Part shown: in pieces, positions 46,151 through 54,268 of the stretch
Layout of the letters: every line of letters starts with the position of its first letter
How positions within the stretch are numbered: position 1 is the first letter of the stretch
Assembly (NCBI RefSeq): GCF_000685395.1
Contig: NZ_AVSQ01000012.1
Span: forward strand, 117,724 to 181,723
DNA from: Candidatus Nitrosotenuis chungbukensis
GTDB lineage: Archaea; Thermoproteota; Nitrososphaeria; Nitrososphaerales; Nitrosopumilaceae
Direction: 5' to 3'
Length of the DNA: 64,000 bases
The notes under the pieces: model-generated
The model's database searches: none
Seen by the model: the letters and a program-made list of their open reading frames with translations, nothing else
What the model was told of the DNA's origin: nothing
Position numbers and translations under genes: made by a program

Positions 46151-47341
46151 ATGCTAATTGGGCTTTTGGGAAAGGCAAACGTCGGAAAATCTACCTTCTT
46201 TTCTGCGGCAACAGAAACTGCAGTGCCGATTGGGAACTATCCGTTTACCACAATTGAGCCAAACGTCGGCGTTACATACGTTAGGACAAAGTGCGCGTGC
46301 AAGCACTTTGGGATTGCACACCAAAACGAACTGTGCATTGACGGGATAAGGCTGGTTCCAGTTAAGCTAATCGACGTTGCAGGGCTTGTCCCAGGTGCAC
46401 ACGAGGGAAAGGGACTTGGCAACAAGTTCCTAGATGATGCAAGGCAGGCAGAGGTGCTAATCCATGTAGTGGATGTGGCAGGAACTACTGACATCCAGGG
46501 CCAGCCGGTTCCTGTCGGGACGCATGATCCTCTGGAGGATATTGCGTTTGTTGAAAACGAGTTTGACCAGTGGTTCAAGCAAATCCTTGACAGGGAATGG
46601 CAAAAGCTGCTCAGGGAGATAACTCAAAAGACGACCAACCTAGTTGACGGAATAACAAAGAGATTCAGCGGTCTTGGCGTAAAGGAATTCCAAGTCTCTG
46701 AAATCTTAAAGGAGCTAAACCTGCACGCAAAAAAGCCGGCAGAATGGACAGACTCTGATATTTTGGATTTTGTAAAAAAGCTAAGAAAGAAAACAAAGCC
46801 GGTGCTCGTTGCCGCAAACAAGGCAGATCTTTGCAAGGACCTGTCTGTAGTTGATAAGATAAAACAAAACAATCATGTCGTGATATGCAGTGCGGAGTCC
46901 GAACTGTTGCTGAGAAAGGCGTCAAAGGCGGGGCTGATAAAATATGTTCCAGGCGATTCTGCATTTGAAATACAAAGCCAGTCGCTAAATCCGCAGCAAA
47001 AGCAGGCACTGGATCTGGTAAAGGTGGTGCTCTCAAAAACTCACACCACTGGGATCCAAGAGGCAATTAATTATGCCGTATTTGATTTGCTAAAGTTCAT
47101 CACCGTATACCCAGTGGAGGACGAGGCCAAACTTTCAAACAAGGATGGAGTAATCTTGCCTGATGCGCGACTCTTGCTTGCGGGCTCTAACGCAAAGGAT
47201 CTGGCCGGAACCATTCACGCCGATCTTGCAAAGGGGTTCCTCTTTGCAATGGATGCCAAAACAAAGCTACGAATAAGCGCAGACCACATACTGAAGGACG
47301 GCGATGTGGTAAAAATTGTCTCTAGCATGAGCCGTGGATAA
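46151..47341 (+). CDS. OBG/YchF-related GTPase with TGS domain
   Basis: 396 residues. G1 is LLGKANVGKSTFFSAA, G2/G3 are NYPFTTIEPNVG and LIDVAGLVPGAHEGKGLGNKFLDDARQAEVLIHVVD, G4 is NKAD, and G5 CSAE. A C-terminal TGS domain starts near residue 315 (LLKFITVYPVEDE, then GTIHADLAKGFLFA). The archaeal/eukaryal relative of YchF is thought to act on ribosomes. A CACK...C insertion after G2 (TKCACKHFG) is shared with archaeal homologues. The kae1 start follows immediately. Confidence 0.9.
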   Translation: MLIGLLGKANVGKSTFFSAATETAVPIGNYPFTTIEPNVGVTYVRTKCACKHFGIAHQNELCIDGIRLVPVKLIDVAGLVPGAHEGKGLGNKFLDDARQAEVLIHVVDVAGTTDIQGQPVPVGTHDPLEDIAFVENEFDQWFKQILDREWQKLLREITQKTTNLVDGITKRFSGLGVKEFQVSEILKELNLHAKKPAEWTDSDILDFVKKLRKKTKPVLVAANKADLCKDLSVVDKIKQNNHVVICSAESELLLRKASKAGLIKYVPGDSAFEIQSQSLNPQQKQALDLVKVVLSKTHTTGIQEAINYAVFDLLKFITVYPVEDEAKLSNKDGVILPDARLLLAGSNAKDLAGTIHADLAKGFLFAMDAKTKLRISADHILKDGDVVKIVSSMSRG

Positions 47342-47342
47342 A

Positions 47343-48323
47343 ATGATCTGCCTGGGAATTGAAAGCACCGCACACACATTTTCCTGCGCAATAGTGCAGA
47401 AGAACAAAAAGGGCGGAAAAATCCTCTCCGATGTCAGAAAGATATACCGACCACCAGAGGGCCAGGGAATCCATCCAAGGGAGGCGTCGCGCCACCACAT
47501 AGAGAACAGCTCTGACGTTCTTTTGGAGTGCCTGAAAAAAGCCAATCTGAAAATAAGTGACATTGATATCATATCGTATGCAGCAGGACCTGGACTTGGG
47601 CCCTGTCTACGAGTTGCAGGGGTAATTGCCAGGACCGTCTCGTCATACTACAAGATTCCAATCTATCCCGTGAACCACGCAATTGGGCACATTGAGCTTG
47701 GAAAATTACTGACAGGCGCAAAAGACCCACTGGTACTGCTGGTGTCTGGAGGCCACACGATGCTTGCGGCGCTAAAGCAAAAAAAATGGCGCATATTTGG
47801 CGAAACACTTGACACTACGCTTGGCCAGCTGCTTGATCAGTTTGGCCGCTCTCTGGGATTTGCCTCACCGTGCGGGAAAAAAATCGAGGATCTTGCGCTG
47901 GAATCGGAAAACTATGTTTCTCTGCCATATGTTGTAAAGGGAAACGACGTGTCGTTTTCAGGGCTGCTTTCGGCTGCAAAAAAAATCTCCTCAAACCAAA
48001 AGGACGCATGCTATTCTCTCCAGGAAACCGCATTTGCGATGATTGGCGAGGCAACAGAAAGGGCGCTTTCGTTTACAGAAAAAAAGGAACTGCTCATCGT
48101 TGGCGGAGTATCTGCAAACAAGAGGCTGTCAGAAATTCTGAAAAAAATATGCCAGAGGCAAAAATGCAAGTTCTTTGTGTCCCCAATAGAATATGCCGGT
48201 GACTGCGGCTCGCAGATTGCCTGGACTGGGTTACTTGAAGCCACTGCAAAAAAGGGCGCAAAACTTGATGAAACGTTTGTGAGACAGTCCTGGAGACTGG
48301 ACACTGTAGAAATTGATTACTGA
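47343..48323 (+). CDS. kae1: KEOPS subunit Kae1, tRNA threonylcarbamoyladenosine transferase
   Basis: Transfers the threonylcarbamoyl group to A37 of ANN-reading tRNAs. From ATG 47343 it is 326 residues: CLGIESTAHTFSCAIV, REASRHHIENSSDVL with iron-binding histidines (HHxxH-like), AAGPGLGPCLRVAGV, VSGGHTMLAAL, FGRSLGFASPCGKKIEDLA, and the final metal Asp in YAGDCGSQIAW. A GTG at 47334 overlapping the GTPase stop is the alternative start. The kinase partner Bud32 is encoded 1.2 kb downstream as a separate gene, not fused. Confidence 0.95.
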   Translation: MICLGIESTAHTFSCAIVQKNKKGGKILSDVRKIYRPPEGQGIHPREASRHHIENSSDVLLECLKKANLKISDIDIISYAAGPGLGPCLRVAGVIARTVSSYYKIPIYPVNHAIGHIELGKLLTGAKDPLVLLVSGGHTMLAALKQKKWRIFGETLDTTLGQLLDQFGRSLGFASPCGKKIEDLALESENYVSLPYVVKGNDVSFSGLLSAAKKISSNQKDACYSLQETAFAMIGEATERALSFTEKKELLIVGGVSANKRLSEILKKICQRQKCKFFVSPIEYAGDCGSQIAWTGLLEATAKKGAKLDETFVRQSWRLDTVEIDY

Positions 48324-48643
48324 GTCTTGGTACTGTCTAGTGCCTTTTGGATGTCCTTTAGCCATCCGCCGTTGCTAAAAACGCCAAACTTGTAGTCTTT
48401 TTCACCCTGCTCGGTCTTTACTTTGATGCAGACTTTTTTCATGAGCAGTCCTTCCTTCCACGCTTTTACTATGTTTTCAAGCGGGGCATCAAGTATGGTT
48501 TCGTCGATTCTTTTTGTAAAATCTGCAATCCTTCCCCGGGTCTTGTCAAAGGCGATTCTTTTTGTGGTAAGTGTGAGTATTCCTGCTCCCAGCGAGTCCT
48601 CGTTGCAGTCTTCCTGCTTTAGTTTCTTTTCTGATTCGTCCAT
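48317..48643 (-). CDS. conserved hypothetical, PH/GRAM-like
   Basis: 108 residues. The pattern GAGILTLTTKRIAFDKTRGRI, then APLENIVKAWKEGLLMKKVCIKVKTEQGEKDYKFGVFSNGGWLKDIQKAL resembles PH-like (bPH/GRAM) domains, with two beta sheets and a final helix. There is no membrane segment. Its stop overlaps the kae1 stop by a few bases (convergent). Function unknown; the PH assignment is based on pattern only. Confidence 0.6.
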   Translation of the reverse strand: MDESEKKLKQEDCNEDSLGAGILTLTTKRIAFDKTRGRIADFTKRIDETILDAPLENIVKAWKEGLLMKKVCIKVKTEQGEKDYKFGVFSNGGWLKDIQKALDSTKTQ

Positions 48644-48699
48644 GACTAGCTTAATCCTGTATGGTTAGGTTATAATTTTACCTAGTTATCGTACGTAAC

Positions 48700-49020
48700 T
48701 CATAGCCTGACTGCCTTTTCCCAACTGCTCTTTGCCTTTGGACTAGCATAAACCCAGACCAATGACCCGTCACCATCAATCAAAATCTTGTTTGATCTTT
48801 CCAAATATTTCAAAATAACATTAAGAACTGGCGGCCTCATGGTGACGTCTAATTTCTTTGCCAGCTGTACTTTGGAATCAAACTCTTTGTGTTTGGCGAA
48901 AAGCTGTTCAACTTTTAGAATATTTTTCAACGTGGGGTTGTACTTTTGTATGCTCTGGAATATGTCGTCATGGGATCGTAAACGCTTACCTTTTTCTGCA
49001 GAAACCATCTTTGACCTCAT
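48700..49020 (-). CDS. winged-helix DNA-binding protein
   Basis: 106 residues. LKNILKVEQLFAKHKEFDSKVQLAKKLDVTMRPPVLNVILKYLERSNKILIDGDGSLVWVYA reads as a winged helix-turn-helix with a recognition helix at about residues 58-75 and a beta wing ending in LVWVYA. It lies 58 bp downstream of a RelE-like gene on the same strand, with a 14-bp palindrome and TATA-like repeats between. A second start at MVSAEKG (residue 5) is possible. It may repress the toxin pair or act independently. Confidence 0.65.
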   Translation of the reverse strand: MRSKMVSAEKGKRLRSHDDIFQSIQKYNPTLKNILKVEQLFAKHKEFDSKVQLAKKLDVTMRPPVLNVILKYLERSNKILIDGDGSLVWVYASPKAKSSWEKAVRL

Positions 49021-49047
49021 GATATGTTACATATATTCACATGTTGT

Positions 49048-49061
49048 ATATATGCATATAT
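49048..49061. promoter_or_regulatory. 14-bp palindrome in the HTH-gene promoter
   Basis: ATATATGCATATAT, a perfect palindrome 28-41 bp upstream of the winged-helix gene and overlapping the expected TATA position. It is a good candidate operator for that gene's own product. Confidence 0.4.
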
Positions 49062-49078
49062 GTACATACATAGATGTA

Positions 49079-49390
49079 CTAGTAACCAAATCGCTTATTG
49101 TATTTATCATGATCAAACAATTCCATCAAGAGCGCCTTTCTTTCGCCATGAATTACTAGTATGCCATAGATTAGGCGCCAGTAGCCTGGCAAATCCAGTT
49201 TGTAAACTGCGTTGATGTCATGTTTTTTGACATAATACTGTGGAATTTGCCCTTGTTTTAGTCTGAATCCTACAATTTTATTCTTTTTCAAATCATCAAT
49301 TGTTTCTTTGACTTTTCTATACAAAGCAGTATTTTTGTTGAGATTAACATAAGATGGCATAAAATCACGAGGATCTCCAGATACATCCAA
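49079..49390 (-). CDS. RelE-like toxin candidate
   Basis: 103 residues. The pattern YRKVKETIDDLKKNKIVGFRLKQGQIPQYYVKKHDINAVYKLDLPGYWRLIYGI and the ending LLMELFDHDKYNKRFGY match RelE-superfamily proteins: a helix, then four strands with basic residues, and a final HDxYxxRF motif. In this family the toxin is an mRNA-cleaving enzyme. No small antitoxin gene precedes it; the nearest partner is the winged-helix gene downstream. Confidence 0.65.
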   Translation of the reverse strand: MDVSGDPRDFMPSYVNLNKNTALYRKVKETIDDLKKNKIVGFRLKQGQIPQYYVKKHDINAVYKLDLPGYWRLIYGILVIHGERKALLMELFDHDKYNKRFGY

Positions 49391-49516
49391 TTCTTATCCA
49401 ATAATAACACCTGATGAATTAAAGACTTGACTATACGTACAACATTATGCTAAACTTAGCTTTCAATCCCCTTTTACTATGTTAAGCTAATATTTTACGG
49501 TTAAATCATAATTGCA

Positions 49517-50137
49517 ATGAGATTGCTAAAAAAAGGCGCAGAAGGCGACATCTTTCTAACTAAACACGAAAACGCATTGGCAATCCTAAAGACAAGGAAA
49601 AAAAAGCAGTACCGAAACCAAATCCTAGATGACCGGATAAGAAAAAGCAGGACAATTAGGGAATCAACCATCCTATCTGAGGCAAAGGAATTCGGAATCA
49701 GGACCCCACTGGTGTACCAAGTAAATCACAACGATTGTACCATATTGATGCAGCACATCAAGGGAGTAGTGGTGCGCGATCTTACCGGAAGCAAGCTTGT
49801 TTTTGCATGCAAGGAAATTGGGAAAATCACGGGAACGCTTCACAAAAACGGAATAATGCACGGGGACCTTACAACATCAAATTTCATTTTGAGCAATGGC
49901 AAAGTTTACACAATTGACTTTGGGCTGTCACAGAGAACTGCAAAAATCGAGGACCATGCAGTAGATCTTAGGCTGTTCAAGGAAATACTAAACAGCGCAC
50001 ACGTAAATGTGATGAAGAGTCTCTGGTCAAGCTTTTTGCAAGGATACAGATCCGCAGTAGGACATTCTAGATATAATCAGATATTGAATCATGTTTCGAT
50101 AATTGAGGGACGTGGGAGATATGCGCAAGTCGTTTGA
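49517..50137 (+). CDS. bud32: KEOPS subunit Bud32, atypical kinase/ATPase
   Basis: 206 residues, the minimal kinase of the KEOPS complex. N-lobe: KKGAEGDIFLTK and ILKTRKKKQYRNQILDDRIRKSRTIRESTILSEAKEFG, the RIO-like segment unique to Bud32. Catalytic loop: GIMHGDLTTSNFIL; metal loop: IDFGLSQ. The C-terminus ends RGRYAQVV, the basic tail that contacts Cgi121/tRNA in homologues. Its end overlaps the next gene by 17 bp. Kae1 is encoded nearby as a separate protein. Confidence 0.94.
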   Translation: MRLLKKGAEGDIFLTKHENALAILKTRKKKQYRNQILDDRIRKSRTIRESTILSEAKEFGIRTPLVYQVNHNDCTILMQHIKGVVVRDLTGSKLVFACKEIGKITGTLHKNGIMHGDLTTSNFILSNGKVYTIDFGLSQRTAKIEDHAVDLRLFKEILNSAHVNVMKSLWSSFLQGYRSAVGHSRYNQILNHVSIIEGRGRYAQVV

Positions 50138-50684
50138 TCTGTACTTTGCGTCATCTAACAAGAACAAGTATTCTGAGGCAAGGGAAATCCTGTCAAAATT
50201 CAATCTGAGTCTGGGCTTTTTTGAATTTGCGCCAGTTGAGATCCAGTCTCATTCCGTTTTGGAGATTGCCGCGCAAAAGTCACTTGACGCGTATGTATCG
50301 TGCAAAAAACCCGTCATAGTAGAAGATGACGGACTGTTCATACAGTCTCTGGGGGGATTTCCAGGCCCGTATTCGTCGTATGTTTTCAAAACGATTGGAA
50401 ATGCGGGAATTTTAAGGCTGGTAAAATCAAAAAGGCAAGCCGAGTTTCATTCTGTAATATCGTACTGCGATGGAAAAAAACCAGTCTTATTCCAGGGAAT
50501 CACCAAAGGCGTGATATCAAAAAAGCAAAGGGGGAAAGGCTGGGGATACGACCCTATTTTCATTCCAAGGGGGAAGAGCAAAACATACGCAGAGCTGGAT
50601 GATAAAAACACCATATCGCACAGGTACAAGGCGCTAGGCAAATTTGCTAGGTGGTTTGATATGCGGAAATCCAGCGGTCGATAA
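50121..50684 (+). CDS. rdgB: XTP/dITP diphosphatase (RdgB/HAM1)
   Basis: 187 residues from ATG 50121, which overlaps the bud32 end. FASSNKNKYSEAREIL is the N-terminal Ham1 signature, followed by VIVEDDGLFIQSLGGFPGPYSSYV with catalytic acidic residues and GKGWGYDPIFIPRGKSKTYAEL near the C-terminus. It hydrolyses non-canonical purine triphosphates (ITP, XTP) to keep them out of nucleic acids. Its 3' end overlaps the convergent taw1 gene by 38 bp, an unusually long overlap. Confidence 0.92.
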   Translation: MRKSFDLYFASSNKNKYSEAREILSKFNLSLGFFEFAPVEIQSHSVLEIAAQKSLDAYVSCKKPVIVEDDGLFIQSLGGFPGPYSSYVFKTIGNAGILRLVKSKRQAEFHSVISYCDGKKPVLFQGITKGVISKKQRGKGWGYDPIFIPRGKSKTYAELDDKNTISHRYKALGKFARWFDMRKSSGR

Positions 50685-51672
50685 ACCTCCGGTTGTTCTG
50701 CAGGACTACGATTCTTGATACTTGGCTGTCGTCCATTACGGAATAGATTTGGCTTTTCTTTGCCAGCTCTGATGAAAAATGCATCACCTCTTCGTATTCT
50801 AGCATGTCTGATCTGTCCAGTCGATTAGTTGACCTGCCTATGTGCATGTACGATTTTATTTCAATAAAGTGGGCATCTGATCTTTTTACCATCTCGGCAA
50901 ATGCCGGAATCATTTCATCTGAATTGTTATAGTTTCTAATCAGCGTAACCCTGAGAACGGTTCTGGTGTCTAGTTTTGATAGCATCTCAAGGGATCGGTT
51001 CCATCGCTCCCAAGAGTCCTTGTACCTTGGCTTGTTTATCTCGATAAACGACTTGTAGTCTGCCGCATTTGTTGACAGGTATAGTTGGGTTGGGAGCGCG
51101 TCCTCGTCTGAGAGCCTCTGCAGCATGTCAGGTTCCTGGCCGTTTGTTACTAGGAATACTGATTTTGTAGCCTTTAGGCCTTTTAGGTACTTTATCAGGT
51201 CTGGCAGTCTGGGGTACATTGTCGGCTCGCCAGATAGCGATATGGCATAATGGCTTGGGAGCAGCGACTCGTCAAGCTTTTTTGTATCCGACTTTGGGTC
51301 GCCGTAATGGCCCATGATCAGCTTTTCTCTTTCCTTCATTAGTTTTGTCAGTATTTCCTCCGGTGTTGCAACTTTGGATGCGTCCATTTCTAGTGAATCA
51401 TAAAACTCCATCGGCCTCCAGCAGTAGACGCACCTGTTTTCACAGTGCATTCCAGCTGGCGAAAACTCCATGCACTGATGCGTTGAAATCCCGTAGAACT
51501 TGTGCTTGTAGCAGCTGCCCTCGTTTTTGAATGACTTTTTTGTCCAGTGGCACAATTCCACCGTGGAGTGATCAGACACTCCATACTTTGCCTTTTTTAG
51601 CTGCTCCTGTATTGACGATTTTATTTGGATGATGTCATTTTCCGGTTCTACAATTTCGCCTGAGCAGCTCAT
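50647..51672 (-). CDS. taw1: tRNA 4-demethylwyosine synthase (Taw1/TYW1)
   Basis: Radical SAM enzyme that builds the third ring on m1G37 of tRNA-Phe. From ATG 51672 it is 341 residues. The radical SAM motif is CENRCVYCW (CxxxCxxC), preceded by HKFYGISTHQCMEFSPAGMHC with cysteines for a second cluster. Downstream are AISLSGEPTMYPRLPDLI and VFLVTNGQEPDML, typical of TYW1. No flavodoxin domain is fused, as in archaea. A longer frame upstream has no family similarity. Confidence 0.92.
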   Translation of the reverse strand: MSCSGEIVEPENDIIQIKSSIQEQLKKAKYGVSDHSTVELCHWTKKSFKNEGSCYKHKFYGISTHQCMEFSPAGMHCENRCVYCWRPMEFYDSLEMDASKVATPEEILTKLMKEREKLIMGHYGDPKSDTKKLDESLLPSHYAISLSGEPTMYPRLPDLIKYLKGLKATKSVFLVTNGQEPDMLQRLSDEDALPTQLYLSTNAADYKSFIEINKPRYKDSWERWNRSLEMLSKLDTRTVLRVTLIRNYNNSDEMIPAFAEMVKRSDAHFIEIKSYMHIGRSTNRLDRSDMLEYEEVMHFSSELAKKSQIYSVMDDSQVSRIVVLQNNRRFIDRWISAYQTT

Positions 51673-51835
51673 CACTGACTCATAATGGCCATGGAATATG
51701 AAATGTTTGTTGATCGCGCATGGTGAAAAATTACATATTATTCTGTGTTTATTCAAAAAATTTGAATTAAATCTTAAATATGATGATTTCCTATATGAAA
51801 CGATGCGTAAGGATGCAAATCCTAACAAATAAGAC

Positions 51836-51933
51836 GCGCGTGACCCAGTAGAACGAATTTGTGACCATGAACGCATTTTTGCGTTATGGACGTGAGAGGG
51901 AATCTCTCGAGTTCTGCGCTTGGGGTCACGCCA
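51836..51933. ncRNA. candidate structured RNA of about 98 nt
   Basis: In the 341-bp gap between taw1 and corA, this G+C-richer stretch folds as a branched structure: a 9-bp closing stem GCGTGACCC/GGGTCACGC (51838-51846 with 51923-51931), a second stem GTAGAAC/GTTCTGC (51848-51854 with 51911-51917), a hairpin CCAT-g-AACGC/GCGTT-ATGG (51865-51889) and a hairpin GAGAG/CTCTC with loop GGAAT (51894-51908). It does not satisfy tRNA rules (no U8, no T-loop) and has no C/D or H/ACA boxes. The strand is uncertain because the stems are symmetric; TTAAATAT near 51772 could be a plus-strand TATA box. Confidence 0.45.
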
Positions 51934-52013
51934 TTTTCAATTTCTCGCACGTTACGTTTTGCCGTATCATGTAATCAAAAATTTAAATTTATAGCAAAAG
52001 GCTAGTATCTGAT

Positions 52014-53036
52014 TTGAAAAAGGACATATTCACAAGCAAGCTACCGCACCTCCGAAAGCAGCCGCAGCCTGATGCCGTAGTTCAGAGTCACGTTGAGACG
52101 ATTCAAGGAAATGGATTTTCTTGGATTGACATTCAAAACCCCGACAGGGCAGAAATTGTGAAACTCGGACAGACATACAACTTTAACGAGCTGAACTTGG
52201 ACGATTCCATCTCAAAGATTCAGCTTCCAAAAATAGACAACTATGACGATCATTCCTTTATCATTTTGCATTTTCCTCCAATGGTTCTAAAGAGAGGACT
52301 GCCTAGATTCAACCAGCTGGCAATATTTATCGGAAAAGACTTTCTGGTCACCATTCATTATGGGGATCTAAAGCCTTTGGTTGAAATGTTTGCCATGTGC
52401 AAGGAAAACGTACAGCACAGAAGCGAGCTACTTGGAAAATCCCCAGGATTTCTCTTGTACAAAATTGTAGACGTTCTGGTAGATGACCTGTTGCATACGT
52501 TGCGAAGAATCGTGGCAAACCTGGACGAAATAGAGGACGACGTATTTGACGAAAACAAGTCGACTCCTAAAAAAATCTCAATGCTGAGGCGGGAAATCAC
52601 GATTCTGAGGCGGGTGGTTCATCCGTTGAGAAAAATCGTGCTGGAGACATCAAAGAACACGCAGCGATTCTCAAACCCTGAAGACGACTTGATCATTCAC
52701 TTTGATGACGTAATTGACCATATAGACAAAGTTGCAGAAACACTGGACGAGGCAAAGGAAACAATGGAAATCTACAAGGACACTGACTTTATGCTCAGTA
52801 CCGAAAAGGCAAACAAAATACTCGGTGTTCTTACCATCATATTTACACTGACCATTCCACCATCTGTGATTGCTGCCATATACGGAATGAACGTAAACCT
52901 TCCGGGCGGAATACAGACCGGCTCGTGGATGTTTTTGGGCCCGTACACCACGCTCATTTTTGTCTTGATAATATCCGGCATCCCCGCACTTTTCATGCTG
53001 TTCCACTTTTACAAGCGCGGATGGCTAATCGACTAG
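52014..53036 (+). CDS. corA: CorA-family magnesium transporter
   Basis: 340 residues from TTG. A large cytoplasmic funnel domain (residues 1-275) with a long helical stretch (LLYKIVDVLVDDLLHTLRRIVANLDEIEDDVF) precedes two C-terminal membrane helices. The signature YGMNVNLPGG sits at the end of the first, giving the GMN selectivity motif, and the protein ends with a basic tail (HFYKRGWLID). It forms pentamers that import Mg2+ and sometimes Co2+ or Ni2+. The start region lacks an ATG. Confidence 0.92.
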   Translation: MKKDIFTSKLPHLRKQPQPDAVVQSHVETIQGNGFSWIDIQNPDRAEIVKLGQTYNFNELNLDDSISKIQLPKIDNYDDHSFIILHFPPMVLKRGLPRFNQLAIFIGKDFLVTIHYGDLKPLVEMFAMCKENVQHRSELLGKSPGFLLYKIVDVLVDDLLHTLRRIVANLDEIEDDVFDENKSTPKKISMLRREITILRRVVHPLRKIVLETSKNTQRFSNPEDDLIIHFDDVIDHIDKVAETLDEAKETMEIYKDTDFMLSTEKANKILGVLTIIFTLTIPPSVIAAIYGMNVNLPGGIQTGSWMFLGPYTTLIFVLIISGIPALFMLFHFYKRGWLID

Positions 53037-53119
53037 CGCCACGGGAACAGATAGTTTACCCCTGCCCAAACTACCGCTACAGTTATTGCCATTCCAATAA
53101 ACCAGCCTTTTCCTTGCAT
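53033..53119 (-). CDS. 28-residue small membrane protein
   Basis: ATG at 53119 gives MQGKGWFIGMAITVAVVWAG then VNYLFPWR. The single hydrophobic helix (residues 6-24), an N-terminal Lys and a C-terminal Arg are typical of small inner-membrane proteins. The stop overlaps the corA stop on the other strand. Too short for statistical certainty, but the composition is far from random. Confidence 0.5.
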   Translation of the reverse strand: MQGKGWFIGMAITVAVVWAGVNYLFPWR

Positions 53120-53203
53120 GATTTTACCATTTTTCCAGATGATATTAAACTTTCAAAAATCAGAGTTAGGTTAATACTTGATGTGAAATGACCTTTTTTA
53201 GGT

Positions 53204-53276
53204 GGCCTTCGTAGTACAGTGGCTAGTATAGGGGACTGTGGATCCCCGGACAGGGGTTCGATTCCCCTCGAGGGCC
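53204..53276 (+). tRNA. tRNA-His (GTG)
   Basis: The encoded G-1 is at 53204, acceptor GCCTTCG (53205-53211) pairs with CGAGGGC (53269-53275), and C73 is at 53276. D-arm GTACAGTGGCTAGTAT, anticodon stem GGGGA/TCCCC with loop CTGTGGA (anticodon GTG) and T-arm AGGGG-TTCGATT-CCCCT are all intact. Its 3' end is the integration site of the downstream island. Confidence 0.95.
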
Positions 53277-53283
53277 TACATAA
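53264..53283 (+). repeat. att copy A (tRNA-His 3' end)
   Basis: CCCCTCGAGGGCCTACATAA: the first 13 bases are the T-stem and acceptor end of tRNA-His and the rest is flank. Identical to copy B. Confidence 0.75.
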
Positions 53284-53380
53284 TTTTCCTTGGAAAATTT
53301 TTGTCAAAATCATGCCTAAATTTTAACAAAATTTGAGGGACTGAAATCTGAGATTTCACCTCCGCAAAGGGCCTACAACC
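53284..53380 (+). repeat. element left end, copy 1
   Basis: Aligns with 57863-57955: TTTTCCT, GTCAAAA, GCCTAA, CAAAA, TTGAGGGAC occur in the same order and spacing. It ends with a 37-bp module running from GGGAC (53337) to GGGCC (53373), which itself contains a second att-like string AAGGGCCTACA. Confidence 0.7.
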
Positions 53381-53461
53381 CCAGTGTCCGATCCATGATT
53401 ATTGATTGAAAAAATAATGCCGTCATTGCATTTGTTTATAATTATTAGAATTATATCTGTC

Positions 53462-53845
53462 TTAGATTAGCGCGTCTGCCTCTATTTCTACTAATATTTC
53501 AGGATCAATGAACCTACTGATTTCTACCATTGTTGCAACAGGTTTGACATCTTTGAAAAATTCTAAATGGGCCTTACCTATCTGTTCCCAATTTTCAATG
53601 TTGCTCACAAAAATACGTGTGCGTACTACGTCGCTTAAGCCTGAACCAAAGTTTTTCAAAGCTTCATCAATATTTTTTATTATTTGGACTGTTTGTGAAT
53701 AAGGATCGTCCTTTCCAACTATTTTTCCAGATTTATCGGTTGCAGTTGTTCTGGCAACATATATTGTTGAATCAACTTGATTGCCCTTGAGTAGCCAACT
53801 ATTGATTCCCATCTGGTACCGGACGATATTTTGTTTTTTCCACAT
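53462..53845 (-). CDS. RidA/YjgF family protein
   Basis: About 127 residues from ATG 53845; an in-frame ATG at 53890 would add 15 residues of uncertain value. The RidA core is visible: GINSWLLKGNQVDSTIYVARTTATDKSGKIVGKDD, YSQTVQIIKNIDEALKNFGSGLSDVVRTRIFVSNIENW, ending with EISRFIDPEILVEIEADALI. The arginine in VRTRIFV is where the imine-binding Arg of RidA falls; the last Glu is also conserved. Family members deaminate reactive enamines/imines. First gene of element 1. Confidence 0.82.
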   Translation of the reverse strand: MWKKQNIVRYQMGINSWLLKGNQVDSTIYVARTTATDKSGKIVGKDDPYSQTVQIIKNIDEALKNFGSGLSDVVRTRIFVSNIENWEQIGKAHLEFFKDVKPVATMVEISRFIDPEILVEIEADALI

Positions 53846-54268
53846 GCTTAACTCTGCACATGGGGAATTAAACTGATTAGGCAATGCCAATCGAAGAACT
53901 CGTTTTTCAAATAATTATGGTTTAGCAACTAATCAAATTTATATCTCTAATGCCAATTTTTGATGATCTTCTTAGATCCCTGAATACTTTCTCTCGATCT
54001 CATCATTCAAGCGTTCCATCTTTTCATATCTTCACGCCATTTGTCTTTTTTACATCTTCTGCATATGTTGATGCAGATATGCTAACACAAGACCAAACGG
54101 GTTGCTACGATCAAAGCCAAAAGTTTGATGGAGTATTTCATTCTGCAAATTCGCTGTATGAATTAGTGATAAAGTTTCTTTTTGTGCTAGTTTTCTGATT
54201 TACTGACTAATTGGCACTAGAAAGAAAGATCATCTTTGGCTTAAATAAAAATCAAGAATAATCATATC
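53846..54268. other. no intact gene; possible degraded small gene on the minus strand
   Basis: Apart from the promoter of the RidA gene, this stretch shows only broken frames. On the minus strand, fragments such as MKYSIKLLALIVATRLVLC then a stop, ICRRCKKDKWREDMK, and ERLNDEIERKYSGI occur consecutively in shifting frames, as if a small secreted or zinc-binding protein had decayed. The 82-residue plus-strand frame over the same DNA has no protein-like features. Confidence 0.3.

Noticed and set aside
51779..51785. ATGATGA resembling a C box of a C/D guide RNA
   Set aside because: No D box (CTGA) or second C'/D' pair at the required distance.
51848..51859. Shared string AGTAGAACGAATT between the possible RNA at 51.8 kb and the end of the LAGLIDADG gene at 7.8 kb
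   Set aside because: A 13-bp match is expected by chance many times in a window of this size, and the surroundings do not align.
53950..54198. 82-codon plus-strand frame in the island
   Set aside because: No start context and no motif; it is opposite fragments that look like a decayed gene.
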